From Streptomyces amritsarensis (GTDB lineage: Bacteria > Actinomycetota > Actinomycetes > Streptomycetales > Streptomycetaceae), in the NCBI RefSeq assembly GCF_001953875.1, contig NZ_MQUR01000033.1, forward strand, positions 1 through 64,000: a stretch of DNA of 64,000 bases, given 5' to 3'. The position numbers were made by a program, and so were the translations under genes. Below the pieces are notes generated by a model that saw only the letters and a list, made by a program, of their open reading frames with translations, was not told the origin of the DNA and ran no database searches. Shown one piece after another: positions 16,895 through 24,762 of the stretch (its first letter is position 1; each line of letters opens with the position of its first letter).

Positions 16895-17809
16895 GTGATC
16901 GACCCCCGCCGGCTGCGCATCCTGCGGGCCGTGGCGGACCACCGTACGGTGACCGCCGCGGCCGCAGCCCTGTACCTCACCCCTTCCGCCGTCTCCCAGC
17001 AGCTCGCCGCGCTGGAACAGGAGACGGGCCACGCGCTGCTCACGCGCAGCGGCCGAGGGGTACGGCTGACCGCGGCGGGGGAGATCCTGCTCGGCCACGC
17101 CCACGAGGTGCTGGCGCAACTGGAGCGGGCGGAGGCCGAACTCGCGGCGTACGCGGGCGGCGCGGCCGGTGAGGTCACCGTGGCCGCCTTCGCCACGGGC
17201 ATCGCGGAGGTGCTCGCCCCGGCGATCGCCCGGCTCGCGCTGGAGCGGCCGGGCATCAGGCTGCGGGTGCGCGACGCGGAGGGCGACCAGAGCCTGCCGC
17301 TGCTGCTGGACGGCGAGGCGGACCTCGCGCTCGCCGTGGAGTACCGGGGCGCGCCGGGCGCCGACGACGGCCGGCTCTCCGTCCTCCCGCTGTACGCGGA
17401 ACCCTTCGACGCGGTGCTGCCCTCGGGGCACCCGCTGGCCGACCTGCCGTCGGTGTCGCTCGCGGACCTGTCCGACTCGGACTGGGTGGGCCAGTACCCC
17501 GGCAACCCGTGCCACGACGTGACCCTCCTCGCCTGCGAACTGGCCGGCTTCCAGCCGCGGTTCGCGCACTCCTCCGACGACTTCCGCGCCGTGACGGCGC
17601 TGGTCGGGGCCGGGGCCGGGGTGGCTCTCGTACCGCGCTCGGCGCTGCGGGGCATGGACCTCAAGGAGGTCCAGGTCCGCCCGGTCGCCGGGCCGGCCGC
17701 CACCCGCCGGGTCTTCGCCGCCACCCGCCGCGGGGCCGAGACCCACCCGCTGATCGCCCCCGTCCTGGCAGCCCTCGTCCGCGCATCGGAGCGCCTGCCG
17801 GCCCACTGA
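16895..17809 (+). CDS. LysR-family regulator next to tdh-kbl
   Basis: A 304-residue LysR-type regulator. The helix-turn-helix is at the N-terminus (RTVTAAAAALYLTPSAVSQQLAALEQETGHALLTR), followed by a ligand-binding domain with the usual central cleft region. The GTG start at 16895 is 12 bases after the kbl stop. Codirection with tdh-kbl suggests it belongs to the threonine/glycine unit, perhaps controlling it or an amino-acid exporter, but this is inference from position only. Confidence 0.85.
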   Translation: MIDPRRLRILRAVADHRTVTAAAAALYLTPSAVSQQLAALEQETGHALLTRSGRGVRLTAAGEILLGHAHEVLAQLERAEAELAAYAGGAAGEVTVAAFATGIAEVLAPAIARLALERPGIRLRVRDAEGDQSLPLLLDGEADLALAVEYRGAPGADDGRLSVLPLYAEPFDAVLPSGHPLADLPSVSLADLSDSDWVGQYPGNPCHDVTLLACELAGFQPRFAHSSDDFRAVTALVGAGAGVALVPRSALRGMDLKEVQVRPVAGPAATRRVFAATRRGAETHPLIAPVLAALVRASERLPAH

Positions 17810-17944
17810 GGGTTTGTGGCAGGGTGAATGGTTTCGTCACGCGCCTTTCCGGGTGAACTCCGGCGCGCGCTCCGGGAAGGGCGGCCCCCGCGGTCGAAGA
17901 CTGTGGCCCGAGCCGTAGGAGCCCATCCCGATCACGGAGGCATC

Positions 17945-19867
17945 ATGGGCCGAGCCGATTCCGACACTTCCGCCGCACCTTCCGACTACCTCGAGCTGAC
18001 GGCCGAAGTGGTCCGCGACCACCTGGCAGCCGCCACCCCGCTCGAAGCCTTCCTGGAGGGTGCGGGCACCCTCACCCTGGATCAGCGGATGCTCCTCGTC
18101 GACCAGGCGCTGGTTCTCCTGGAGCAGAACTACGTACACCTGCCCCTGAAGATCGCGATGCACGCGGTCAATCCCGTCCAGCGGCTGCGCCTGATCCGCC
18201 GGCAACTGGAGCAGCAGACACCGGCCACCATGCCGCCCGAGTGGATCTTCCACGCGGAGATGTCGAAGGTGTTCCACTCGGTGCGGGACCTGCACACCAA
18301 CTACCAGCTGCCGGCGCCGTTCGCGAACAAGATCGCCTTCCTGCCGTTCCTGGTCGAGGAGACAGGCGACGGACCGGATCCGCGCTTCCTGGTCACGCTC
18401 GTCATGCCGGGTGTGTCCGCGCCCGGCTTCGAGCCGGGAGCGGAGATCACCCACTGGAGCGGCGTCCCCATCGAGCAGGCCGTCGAGCTCAACGCCGGCC
18501 GGTTCGCAGGCGGCAACGCGGCGGCGCGCCGCAGCCGGGGCATCGAGTCGCTGACGCTGCGTTCGCTCTCCGCCCATCTGCCCCCGTTCGAGGAATGGGT
18601 GACCGTCAGCTACGTCGGCACCGACGGCGAGGAACACGAACTCCGCTTCTTCTGGCAGATCGTGGACAGCTTCGAGGGGCGGGAGGGCCCCGAGGGTGAG
18701 GAAGCGCGGGTCCTGGGAGTGGACTACGAGGCCGAGGAGATCGGCCGTGCCAAGGTCATGCTCTTCGTCCCCCACGTCATCGAGCAGCAGCAGGCGCTGG
18801 CCGCGGGGCAGGCGCCACGGTCCGCCGCGGGCGAGGTCGCGAGCACGATGCCGGAGGTGTTCACGGCGCGTTCCGTCGAGACCCCCTCGGGCACCTTCGG
18901 CCACATCCGCATCCACACCTTCTGGGTCCGCAACTCCAGTGCATTCGTGGCGGAGTTCGTCCGGCTCATCGGCATCCTTCCGCAGAACGGCCTGATCGTC
19001 GACGTCCGGGACAACGGCGGCGGCTCGGTCTGGGCGTCGGAACTCACCCTGCAGACACTGACGGCCCGCCACATCACGCCGGAGCCCTTCCAGTTCATCA
19101 ACACGCCGCTCAACCTGCGGATCTGCCGCAGCAGCGGCGACCTGGAACCGTGGGTGCCCTCGATGGAGCAGGCGGTGGAGACCGGGGCCGCCTTCTCCGC
19201 CGCCCTGCCCCTCACCCCGGAGGACCGGGCCAACCAGATCGGCCAGCAGTACTTCGGCCCGGTCGTCCTCATCACCAACGCCCGCTGCTACTCCGCCACC
19301 GACATGTTCGCCGCCGGCTTCCAGGACCACCGGATCGGGATCGTGCTCGGCACCGACGACAACACCGGGGCCGGGGGCGCCAACGTCTGGCAACAGGGCG
19401 ACTTCCTCTCGGACTTCCCGCTCACCGCCTCGCCCTACCGGCCGCTTCCGAACGGAGCCGGCATGCGCGTGTCGATCCGCCGGTCCCTGCGGGTCGGCGA
19501 CCGGTCCGGCACGCCGCTGGAGGACCTGGGCGTCGTACCGGACGAGCGCCACCGGATGACCCGCCGGGACCTGCTCGAAGGCAACGTCGACCTCCTGGCG
19601 CGAGCCGGGGAGCTGCTCGCGGCCCAGCCCGTACGGGAGCTGAACATCGCCGACGTCGCCCGCGCCAACGGGTCGCTCCGCCTCAAGGTGAGGACCTCCA
19701 ACATCGACCGCGTCGACGTCTACCTCGACCGGCGTCCCGGCGCCTCCGTGGACGTCCCCGACGGTCAGGCCGAGGTCACCGTGACGGGCGCCACGGCCGC
19801 CCGCGCGGTGCGGGTCGAGGGGTACGCCGTGGGCGAGCTCGTCGCCAGCCGCACGATGCCGCTGTAG
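17945..19867 (+). CDS. S41-family (C-terminal processing-like) peptidase
   Basis: A 640-residue protein whose central and C-terminal part (about 330-560) matches the S41 peptidase fold. LIVDVRDNGGGS and VVLITNARCYSATDMFAAGFQ carry the nucleophile S450, after which the strand RIGIVLGTDDNTGAGG is typical. The N-terminal 300 residues are mixed alpha/beta, with no signal peptide and no recognisable PDZ domain; a 70-residue beta-rich tail ends the protein. The ATG at 17945 has ACGGAGG 5 bases upstream. It is likely a soluble serine protease, or a protein using this fold for another role. Confidence 0.75.
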   Translation: MGRADSDTSAAPSDYLELTAEVVRDHLAAATPLEAFLEGAGTLTLDQRMLLVDQALVLLEQNYVHLPLKIAMHAVNPVQRLRLIRRQLEQQTPATMPPEWIFHAEMSKVFHSVRDLHTNYQLPAPFANKIAFLPFLVEETGDGPDPRFLVTLVMPGVSAPGFEPGAEITHWSGVPIEQAVELNAGRFAGGNAAARRSRGIESLTLRSLSAHLPPFEEWVTVSYVGTDGEEHELRFFWQIVDSFEGREGPEGEEARVLGVDYEAEEIGRAKVMLFVPHVIEQQQALAAGQAPRSAAGEVASTMPEVFTARSVETPSGTFGHIRIHTFWVRNSSAFVAEFVRLIGILPQNGLIVDVRDNGGGSVWASELTLQTLTARHITPEPFQFINTPLNLRICRSSGDLEPWVPSMEQAVETGAAFSAALPLTPEDRANQIGQQYFGPVVLITNARCYSATDMFAAGFQDHRIGIVLGTDDNTGAGGANVWQQGDFLSDFPLTASPYRPLPNGAGMRVSIRRSLRVGDRSGTPLEDLGVVPDERHRMTRRDLLEGNVDLLARAGELLAAQPVRELNIADVARANGSLRLKVRTSNIDRVDVYLDRRPGASVDVPDGQAEVTVTGATAARAVRVEGYAVGELVASRTMPL

Positions 19868-19880
19868 GCGCGGGGGTGGC

Positions 19881-20028
19881 CGGCGGCGGGCTGCCTTTGC
19901 ACGTCCGCCGCCCGCCGCCCGCCGCCCGCCGTCCGCCGCCCGCCGCCCGCCGTCCGCCGTCCGGCGCCCGCCGTCCGCCCGTCACGACCGCCACACCCCT
20001 CACACCCCTCACGCCCGTCACACCCCCC
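19881..20028. repeat. Low-complexity CGCCCGCCGTC and CACCCCT repeats
   Basis: Between the S41 gene and the convergent DeoR gene lie about ten loose copies of a 7-8 base CCCGCCG/CCGTCCG unit (about 19905-19985), followed by repeats of CACACCCCT and similar (about 19988-20035). They are simple-sequence tracts with no gene seen. Confidence 0.6.
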
Positions 20029-20808
20029 TCACACCGTGACGACCTCGACCCCCGCCGCGGTGAAGGCCCCGGCCACCGCCGGGGCCAAGCCCGTGTCCGT
20101 CACCAGGACGTCCACGGCCGAGGTCGCGCAGATGCGGGCGAAGGCGCGGACGCCCAGTTTGCTGGAGTCCGCCGCGACCACCACCCGGCGGGCGCGTTCG
20201 CACAGGAGGCGGTTGACGGCGGCCTCGTCCTCGTGCCGGGTCGCGGCACCGTCCTGGGGGTCGAAGCCGTCCACGCCGAGGACCGCCGTGTCCACCGCGA
20301 GCTGTGCGAGGACCTGCTCGGCGAGCGGGCCCGTCAGTTCGTACGACTGGGGGCGCGCCACACCACCCGTCAGCACGATCTTGAACTGCGGACGGATCAC
20401 CAGTTCACCCGCGATGTTGAGGGCGTTGGTGACCACGGTGAGCGCGGGCGAGCCCTGGGCCAGGTCCGGCCGCCCGGCCAGGGCCCGGGCCACCTCCGTG
20501 GTCGTGGTGCCGCCCGTCAGGCCGATCACCTCGCCCGGCGAGACCAGCGCGGCGACCGCCTCGCTGATGCGGCTCTTCTCGGCGGCGCGCCGCGATGTCC
20601 GGTAGCGCAGCGGGAGTTCGTAGCTGACCCCGTGCAGCACCGCCCCGCCGCGCGTGCGGACCAGCAGCTGCTGTTCGGCGAGCTGGTCGAGGTCGCGGCG
20701 GATGGTCGCGGCCGACACCCCGAGGGCCTCGGCCGCCGGCTCCACCTCCAGCTCACCGCGTTCCACCAGCAGGTCCAGCAGTCTCTGCCAGCGCTCCTTG
20801 CGGGTCAT
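20029..20808 (-). CDS. DeoR/GlpR-family sugar-phosphate repressor
   Basis: A 259-residue DeoR-type repressor. The N-terminal winged helix (RKERWQRLLDLLVERGELEVEPAAEALGVSAATIRRDLDQL) is followed by the sugar-phosphate-sensing DeoR C-terminal domain with GLTGGTTTTEVARAL and TNALNIAGEL. It is divergent from a SIS-domain isomerase/class II aldolase operon, which it most likely represses until a sugar phosphate is bound. The ATG at 20808 has AGGGGGCGG upstream. A pair of 10-base direct repeats in the shared promoter region is a candidate binding site. Confidence 0.88.
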   Translation of the reverse strand: MTRKERWQRLLDLLVERGELEVEPAAEALGVSAATIRRDLDQLAEQQLLVRTRGGAVLHGVSYELPLRYRTSRRAAEKSRISEAVAALVSPGEVIGLTGGTTTTEVARALAGRPDLAQGSPALTVVTNALNIAGELVIRPQFKIVLTGGVARPQSYELTGPLAEQVLAQLAVDTAVLGVDGFDPQDGAATRHEDEAAVNRLLCERARRVVVAADSSKLGVRAFARICATSAVDVLVTDTGLAPAVAGAFTAAGVEVVTV

Positions 20809-20885
20809 CGGCCGCCCCCTCCCGTGCTCGTCCCGTGGCCTCCGTCGGGCTACCCGGCGACACTAACCCAGCAGAACACCCCGTG

Positions 20886-20920
20886 GTTGCTTGAAGTTGC
20901 GCGAAACTGCCAGCTACCTT
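20886..20920 (+). promoter_or_regulatory. Promoter and candidate DeoR operator of the isomerase/aldolase operon
   Basis: TTGAAG (20891-20896) and TACCTT (20915-20920), 18 bases apart, form a sigma-70-like promoter 45 bases before the isomerase start. Overlapping the -35 box are two head-to-tail 10-mers, GTTGCTTGAA (20886-20895) and GTTGCGCGAA (20896-20905), identical at 8 of 10 positions. Direct repeats at one helical turn suit a DeoR-family repressor. Confidence 0.55.
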
Positions 20921-20965
20921 GCAGGAAAACGCATTCAGACCCGTCTGTCGCACGAGGGAGCCTGT

Positions 20966-21868
20966 ATGAGTCACGTCGCGTACGAGTTGGGCACGCAGCC
21001 CGCATGCTGGGAGCGGGCCGCCGAACTGGCCCCGGCCCGGCGGGCGGTGCTGCCGCAGCCGGGGGAGCGTACCGCGATCGTCGGGTGCGGCACCTCTTAC
21101 TACATGGCCCAGGCGGCCGCCGTACTGCGCGAGGAGGCGGGGCAGGGCGAGACCGATGCCTTCCCCGCCTCGGAGTTCCCGCGCCACCGCCGCTACGACC
21201 GGGTCGTCGCGCTCACCCGCTCCGGCACCACCACCGAGGTGCTGGACCTGCTCGCCGCACTGCGCGACGCGGGCGTGCCCACGACGGCCGTCGTCGGCGA
21301 CCCGGCGACCCCCGTGATGACGGTGGCGGACGAGCTCGTCGTGCTCGACTTCGCCGACGAACAGTCCGTCGTGCAGACCCGCTTCGCGACCACGGCCCTG
21401 ACCCTGCTGCGCGCCCACGTCGGCCGGCACGGCCCCGCGGCCGTCGCCGACGCCCGTACTGCCCTCGACGAGCCGCTCCCCGGGGAACTCGCGGACCGCG
21501 GCCAGTTCACCTTCCTCGGCCGCGGCTGGAGCGTCGGACTCGCCCACGAGGCGGCCCTGAAGATGCGCGAGGCCTCACTGGCCTGGGCCGAGTCCTACCC
21601 GGCGATGGAGTACCGGCACGGGCCGGTCAGCATCTGCGCGCCCGGCACCGTCACCTGGTCGCTCGACGAGGCTCCCGACGGGCTCGCCGCGCAGGTCCGC
21701 CGGGCCGGCGGTCAATGGGTGGCCGGACGGCTCGACCCGCTCGCCGAACTCGTCCGCGTGCACCGTCTCGCCCTCGCCGTCGCCGCCCGGCGCGGGCTGG
21801 ACCCCGACGCTCCGCGCAACCTGACCCGCTCGGTGATCCTCACCACCGGCGAGGAGGCGGTCCGATGA
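20966..21868 (+). CDS. SIS-domain sugar isomerase/deaminase (AgaS-like)
   Basis: A 300-residue protein with two SIS domains. The first shows IVGCGTSYYMAQAA and VVALTRSGTTTEVLDLL (sugar-phosphate binding), the second FLGRGWSVGLAHEAALKMREAS and AESYPAMEYRHGP. Such proteins interconvert aldose/ketose phosphates or deaminate amino-sugar phosphates (GlmS C-domain, AgaS). The ATG at 20966 has GAGGGAG upstream. It overlaps the aldolase start by 4 bases (ATGA), so the two are coupled. The pairing with a KbaY-like aldolase suggests galactosamine or tagatose-phosphate catabolism. Confidence 0.85.
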   Translation: MSHVAYELGTQPACWERAAELAPARRAVLPQPGERTAIVGCGTSYYMAQAAAVLREEAGQGETDAFPASEFPRHRRYDRVVALTRSGTTTEVLDLLAALRDAGVPTTAVVGDPATPVMTVADELVVLDFADEQSVVQTRFATTALTLLRAHVGRHGPAAVADARTALDEPLPGELADRGQFTFLGRGWSVGLAHEAALKMREASLAWAESYPAMEYRHGPVSICAPGTVTWSLDEAPDGLAAQVRRAGGQWVAGRLDPLAELVRVHRLALAVAARRGLDPDAPRNLTRSVILTTGEEAVR

Positions 21869-22701
21869 CCCTCGTCTGCGCGGGCGCGCTCGTCAGGGAG
21901 GCGGCCGGCGCGGGCCGCGCCGTCGCCGCCTTCAACATCATCACACTGGAGCACGCCGAAGCCGTCGTCGCCGGCGCCGAGGCGGCCGGGCTGCCGGTCA
22001 TCCTGCAACTGAGCGAGAACGCGGTGAAGTTCCGCGACGGGCGGCTGCTGCCGATCTCCCGGGCCGCCGCCGCCTGCGCGGAGGCCGCCGAGGTCCCGGT
22101 CGGCCTGCACCTCGACCACGTCAAGAGCCCCGAGCTGCTGCGGCAGGCGTGCGACGCGGGATACAGCTCGGTGATGTACGACGCGGCGCAGCTCCCCTAC
22201 GCCGAGAACCTGGAGGCCACCCGCTCGGCCGCCGACTGGGCGCACGCCAACGGGCTGTGGATCGAGGCCGAACTCGGCGAGGTCGGCGGCAAGAACGGCG
22301 CCGCACCGCTGGACCCGCACGCCCCCGGCGCCCGCACCGACCCCGACGAGGCGCGGCGCTTCGTCGCCGACTCCGGGGTCGACGCACTGGCCGTCGCCAT
22401 CGGCAGCAGCCACGCGATGACCAGCCGGACCGCCGCCCTCGACCACGCCCTGCTGGCCAGGCTGGCCAAGACGGTGGAGGTCCCGCTCGTCCTGCACGGC
22501 TCGTCTGGGCTGCCGGACTCCGAGCTCGCGGCGGCCGTCGCCGGAGGGATCCGCAAGGTCAACATCGGCACCGCGCTCAACCTGGCCATGACGGAGGCCA
22601 TCCGCACCCACCTGACCCCGGCGGACCCCCGGCCGTATCTGACGGCGGCCCGTGCGGCGATGACGGCCACGGCCACGGCTATGATCGGCGCCCTGAACTG
22701 A
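21865..22701 (+). CDS. Class II ketose-bisphosphate aldolase (KbaY/GatY-like)
   Basis: A 278-residue zinc-dependent aldolase that cleaves fructose- or tagatose-1,6-bisphosphate to DHAP and glyceraldehyde-3-phosphate. The catalytic D84 and zinc ligand H85 are in LHLDHVKS; further zinc ligands H183 and H211 (in LHGSSG) have spacings like those of KbaY. KVNIGT (231-236) binds phosphate. Length and spacing favour the tagatose-bisphosphate aldolase branch over true FbaA. It is the second gene of the operon next to the DeoR gene. No kinase or sugar transporter lies in the window, so the full pathway is not visible. Confidence 0.86.
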   Translation: MTLVCAGALVREAAGAGRAVAAFNIITLEHAEAVVAGAEAAGLPVILQLSENAVKFRDGRLLPISRAAAACAEAAEVPVGLHLDHVKSPELLRQACDAGYSSVMYDAAQLPYAENLEATRSAADWAHANGLWIEAELGEVGGKNGAAPLDPHAPGARTDPDEARRFVADSGVDALAVAIGSSHAMTSRTAALDHALLARLAKTVEVPLVLHGSSGLPDSELAAAVAGGIRKVNIGTALNLAMTEAIRTHLTPADPRPYLTAARAAMTATATAMIGALN

Positions 22702-22720
22702 AGGGCACCGGGGGTAGGCC

Positions 22721-23311
22721 GTGGACGCACAGCGGGAGCAGCGAGGGCCGCGAGGGCCGCTGGGACCGCTGGGGCCGGAAGGACAGCGCGGGCGCCTCGA
22801 CCGCCGGCGCTTCCTGCTGATCGCCGGGCTCCCGCTGTTGACCGCGGGCGCGGGGACGGCCTGCGCCGCGTGGCCCGGCTCGGGCCGGCCAGGGCCGCGG
22901 GTGCGCACCGACCTGGAACCCCTGAACGCGCGCTTCGGCCCGTACGTGGGGAGTCTGGGCGAGGCGCACTGGCTCGGCTACGACCTCGATGAGGAGCCCG
23001 GTTCCGCCGAGAGCCGGACCATCCCGGGCCCTGACTCGCGGATCCGCCTGGTCGGTGTCGCCCGCCTGGCGGCCGGCGGAGCGGCGGCGGTCACGGGCAA
23101 GGCGGAGTACGCCTTCACGCCCGCGGCCGCGCCGTCCCCGCTGCCCGCCGCACTGGCCCCGTACGCGCCGGCCGGTGCCGCCTGGCAGCACAGCCGGAAG
23201 TTCGACGCGTACGCCAACCACGAGGGGGCGCAGGGGCGTCCGTCGGGGGAGTACCTCTTCGACGCCGACCGGGACCTCGTCCGCTTCGACCTCCTGTACC
23301 TCTACACCTGA
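22721..23311 (+). CDS. Tat-signal secreted protein of unknown function
   Basis: A 196-residue protein. The N-terminus has a twin-arginine motif (DRRRFLL, 27-33) followed by a hydrophobic stretch and a possible lipobox cysteine (C48 in GTAC, a poor match). This predicts export by the Tat pathway, perhaps as a lipoprotein. The first 25 residues contain collagen-like Gly-Pro triplets (GPRGPLGPLGPEG), encoded by short DNA repeats. The GTG at 22721 lies 19 bases after the aldolase stop. The mature part (about 50-196) is not recognised. Confidence 0.65.
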   Translation: MDAQREQRGPRGPLGPLGPEGQRGRLDRRRFLLIAGLPLLTAGAGTACAAWPGSGRPGPRVRTDLEPLNARFGPYVGSLGEAHWLGYDLDEEPGSAESRTIPGPDSRIRLVGVARLAAGGAAAVTGKAEYAFTPAAAPSPLPAALAPYAPAGAAWQHSRKFDAYANHEGAQGRPSGEYLFDADRDLVRFDLLYLYT

Positions 23312-23386
23312 CGGGTGCACCTCACGGGTGCCTGCACGTGCGGACGCCGGTGGCGGACGCCCGGTACGCGGGTCCTTCCGAATTCT

Positions 23387-23400
23387 TGCAACAGGTTCTA
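23387..23400. promoter_or_regulatory. KstR-like palindrome upstream of the acyl-CoA dehydrogenase
   Basis: TGCAACAGGTTCTA matches TNNAACNNGTTNNA, the known recognition pattern of the TetR-family lipid/cholesterol regulator KstR of mycobacteria and rhodococci, at every fixed position. It lies 81 bases before the GTG start of an acyl-CoA dehydrogenase, the kind of gene KstR controls. Confidence 0.55.
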
Positions 23401-23411
23401 ATCTGGCCGCC

Positions 23412-23443
23412 GCCATCACGCCATCACGCCATCACGCCATTAC
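23412..23443. repeat. Four tandem 8-bp repeats
   Basis: GCCATCAC is repeated three times exactly (23412-23435), with a fourth copy carrying one change (GCCATTAC, 23436-23443). The array lies in the leader of the acyl-CoA dehydrogenase gene, between the palindrome and the start codon. Confidence 0.75.
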
Positions 23444-23480
23444 GGCGAACCGGCTGGACCGCGAGACTCCCGGAGGGGCC

Positions 23481-24671
23481 GTGCACCTCGAATACACGCC
23501 TGAGCAGCAGCAGTTGCGCGCCGAGCTGCGCGCGTACTTCGCCGAGCTGGTCCCCGAGGACGTCTCCGCGCGCTACGAGGACCCGGCCGCCCAGAAGCGG
23601 TTCTACCGGGAGACCATCCGCAGGCTCGGCGCCGACGGCTGGCTCGGCGTCGGCTGGCCGAAGGAGTACGGCGGCCGCGGGATGACCCCGATGGACCAGT
23701 TCATCTTCTTCGACGAGGCCGCGCAGGCCGTCGTCCCTCTTCCCCTGATGGCGCTCAACACCGTCGGGCCGACCATCATGCAGTTCGGCACCGACGAGCA
23801 GAAGGCCTACTTCCTGCCCAGGATCCTGGCCGGGGAGATCGACTTCGCCATCGGCTACAGCGAGCCCGACGCCGGCACCGATCTCGCCGCGCTCAGGTGC
23901 AAGGCCGTCCGCGAGGGCGACGAGGAGACCGGCACCTACGTCGTCAACGGGCAGAAGATCTGGACGACCAACGGCGACACCGCCGACTGGGTCTGGCTCG
24001 CCGTGCGCACCGACCCGGACGCTCCCGCGCACAAGGGCATCAGCATGCTCCTCGTCCCGACCTCGGACCCCGGCTATTCCTGCACCCTCATCAACACCCT
24101 GGCCTCCCACGACACCACGGCCACCTACTACGAGGACATCCGCGTCCCCGCCGCCCGCCGGGTCGGCCGGGAGAACCAGGGCTGGCGCCTGATCACCAAC
24201 CAGCTCAACCACGAGCGCGTCACCCTGGCCGCCCACGGCACGATGGCCATCCGGGCCCTCCACGACGTCCAGCGCTGGGCCGCGTCGACGAAGCTGGCCG
24301 ACGGCCGCCGCGTCATCGACCTGTCCTGGGTCCGCGGCCGGCTCGCCCGCACCCACGCCCGCCTCGACGCGATGAAGCTGCTCAACTGGCAGATGGTGAA
24401 CGCCGTCGAGTCCGGCACCCTCACCCCGCAGGACGCCTCCGCGGTCAAGGTCTACGGCTCCGAGGCGCGCCGCGACGCGTACGCCTGGCTGATGGAGGTC
24501 GTCGGCGCGGCCGGCCCCCTCAAGGACGGCTCGGCCGGCGCGGTCCTCCACGGCGAACTCGAACGCGGCTACCGCAGCGCGGTCATCTTCACCTTCGGCG
24601 GCGGCAACAACGAGATCCAGCGCGAGATCATCTCCTGGATCGGCCTGGGCATGCCCCGCGTCCGCCGCTGA
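23481..24671 (+). CDS. Acyl-CoA dehydrogenase
   Basis: A 396-residue FAD-dependent acyl-CoA dehydrogenase that introduces the alpha-beta double bond in beta-oxidation. Family signatures are GWPKEYGGRGMTPMDQ (N-terminal helical domain), AIGYSEPDAGTDLAALRC (flavin and substrate contact), VNGQKIWTTNGDTADW, and the C-terminal FTFGGGNNEIQREIISWIGLGMPR. It resembles the FadE type used on branched or steroid side-chain CoA esters. The GTG at 23481 has CGGAGGGG 4 bases upstream. The KstR-like palindrome ahead of it supports a role in lipid catabolism. Confidence 0.9.
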   Translation: MHLEYTPEQQQLRAELRAYFAELVPEDVSARYEDPAAQKRFYRETIRRLGADGWLGVGWPKEYGGRGMTPMDQFIFFDEAAQAVVPLPLMALNTVGPTIMQFGTDEQKAYFLPRILAGEIDFAIGYSEPDAGTDLAALRCKAVREGDEETGTYVVNGQKIWTTNGDTADWVWLAVRTDPDAPAHKGISMLLVPTSDPGYSCTLINTLASHDTTATYYEDIRVPAARRVGRENQGWRLITNQLNHERVTLAAHGTMAIRALHDVQRWAASTKLADGRRVIDLSWVRGRLARTHARLDAMKLLNWQMVNAVESGTLTPQDASAVKVYGSEARRDAYAWLMEVVGAAGPLKDGSAGAVLHGELERGYRSAVIFTFGGGNNEIQREIISWIGLGMPRVRR

Positions 24672-24762
24672 GGGCACGCCGTGCGCACGCCGCCGTGGGC
24701 CTCGGGTGCCGTGCCCCCGTCGCGGGCCGACGGGCGCGCGACGGGGCACGGCCCGCCGGCGG

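Noticed and set aside
14393..17806. Minus-strand open frame of 1137 codons opposite tdh-kbl-LysR
   Set aside because: The plus strand encodes three unambiguous proteins; the minus frame is a shadow.
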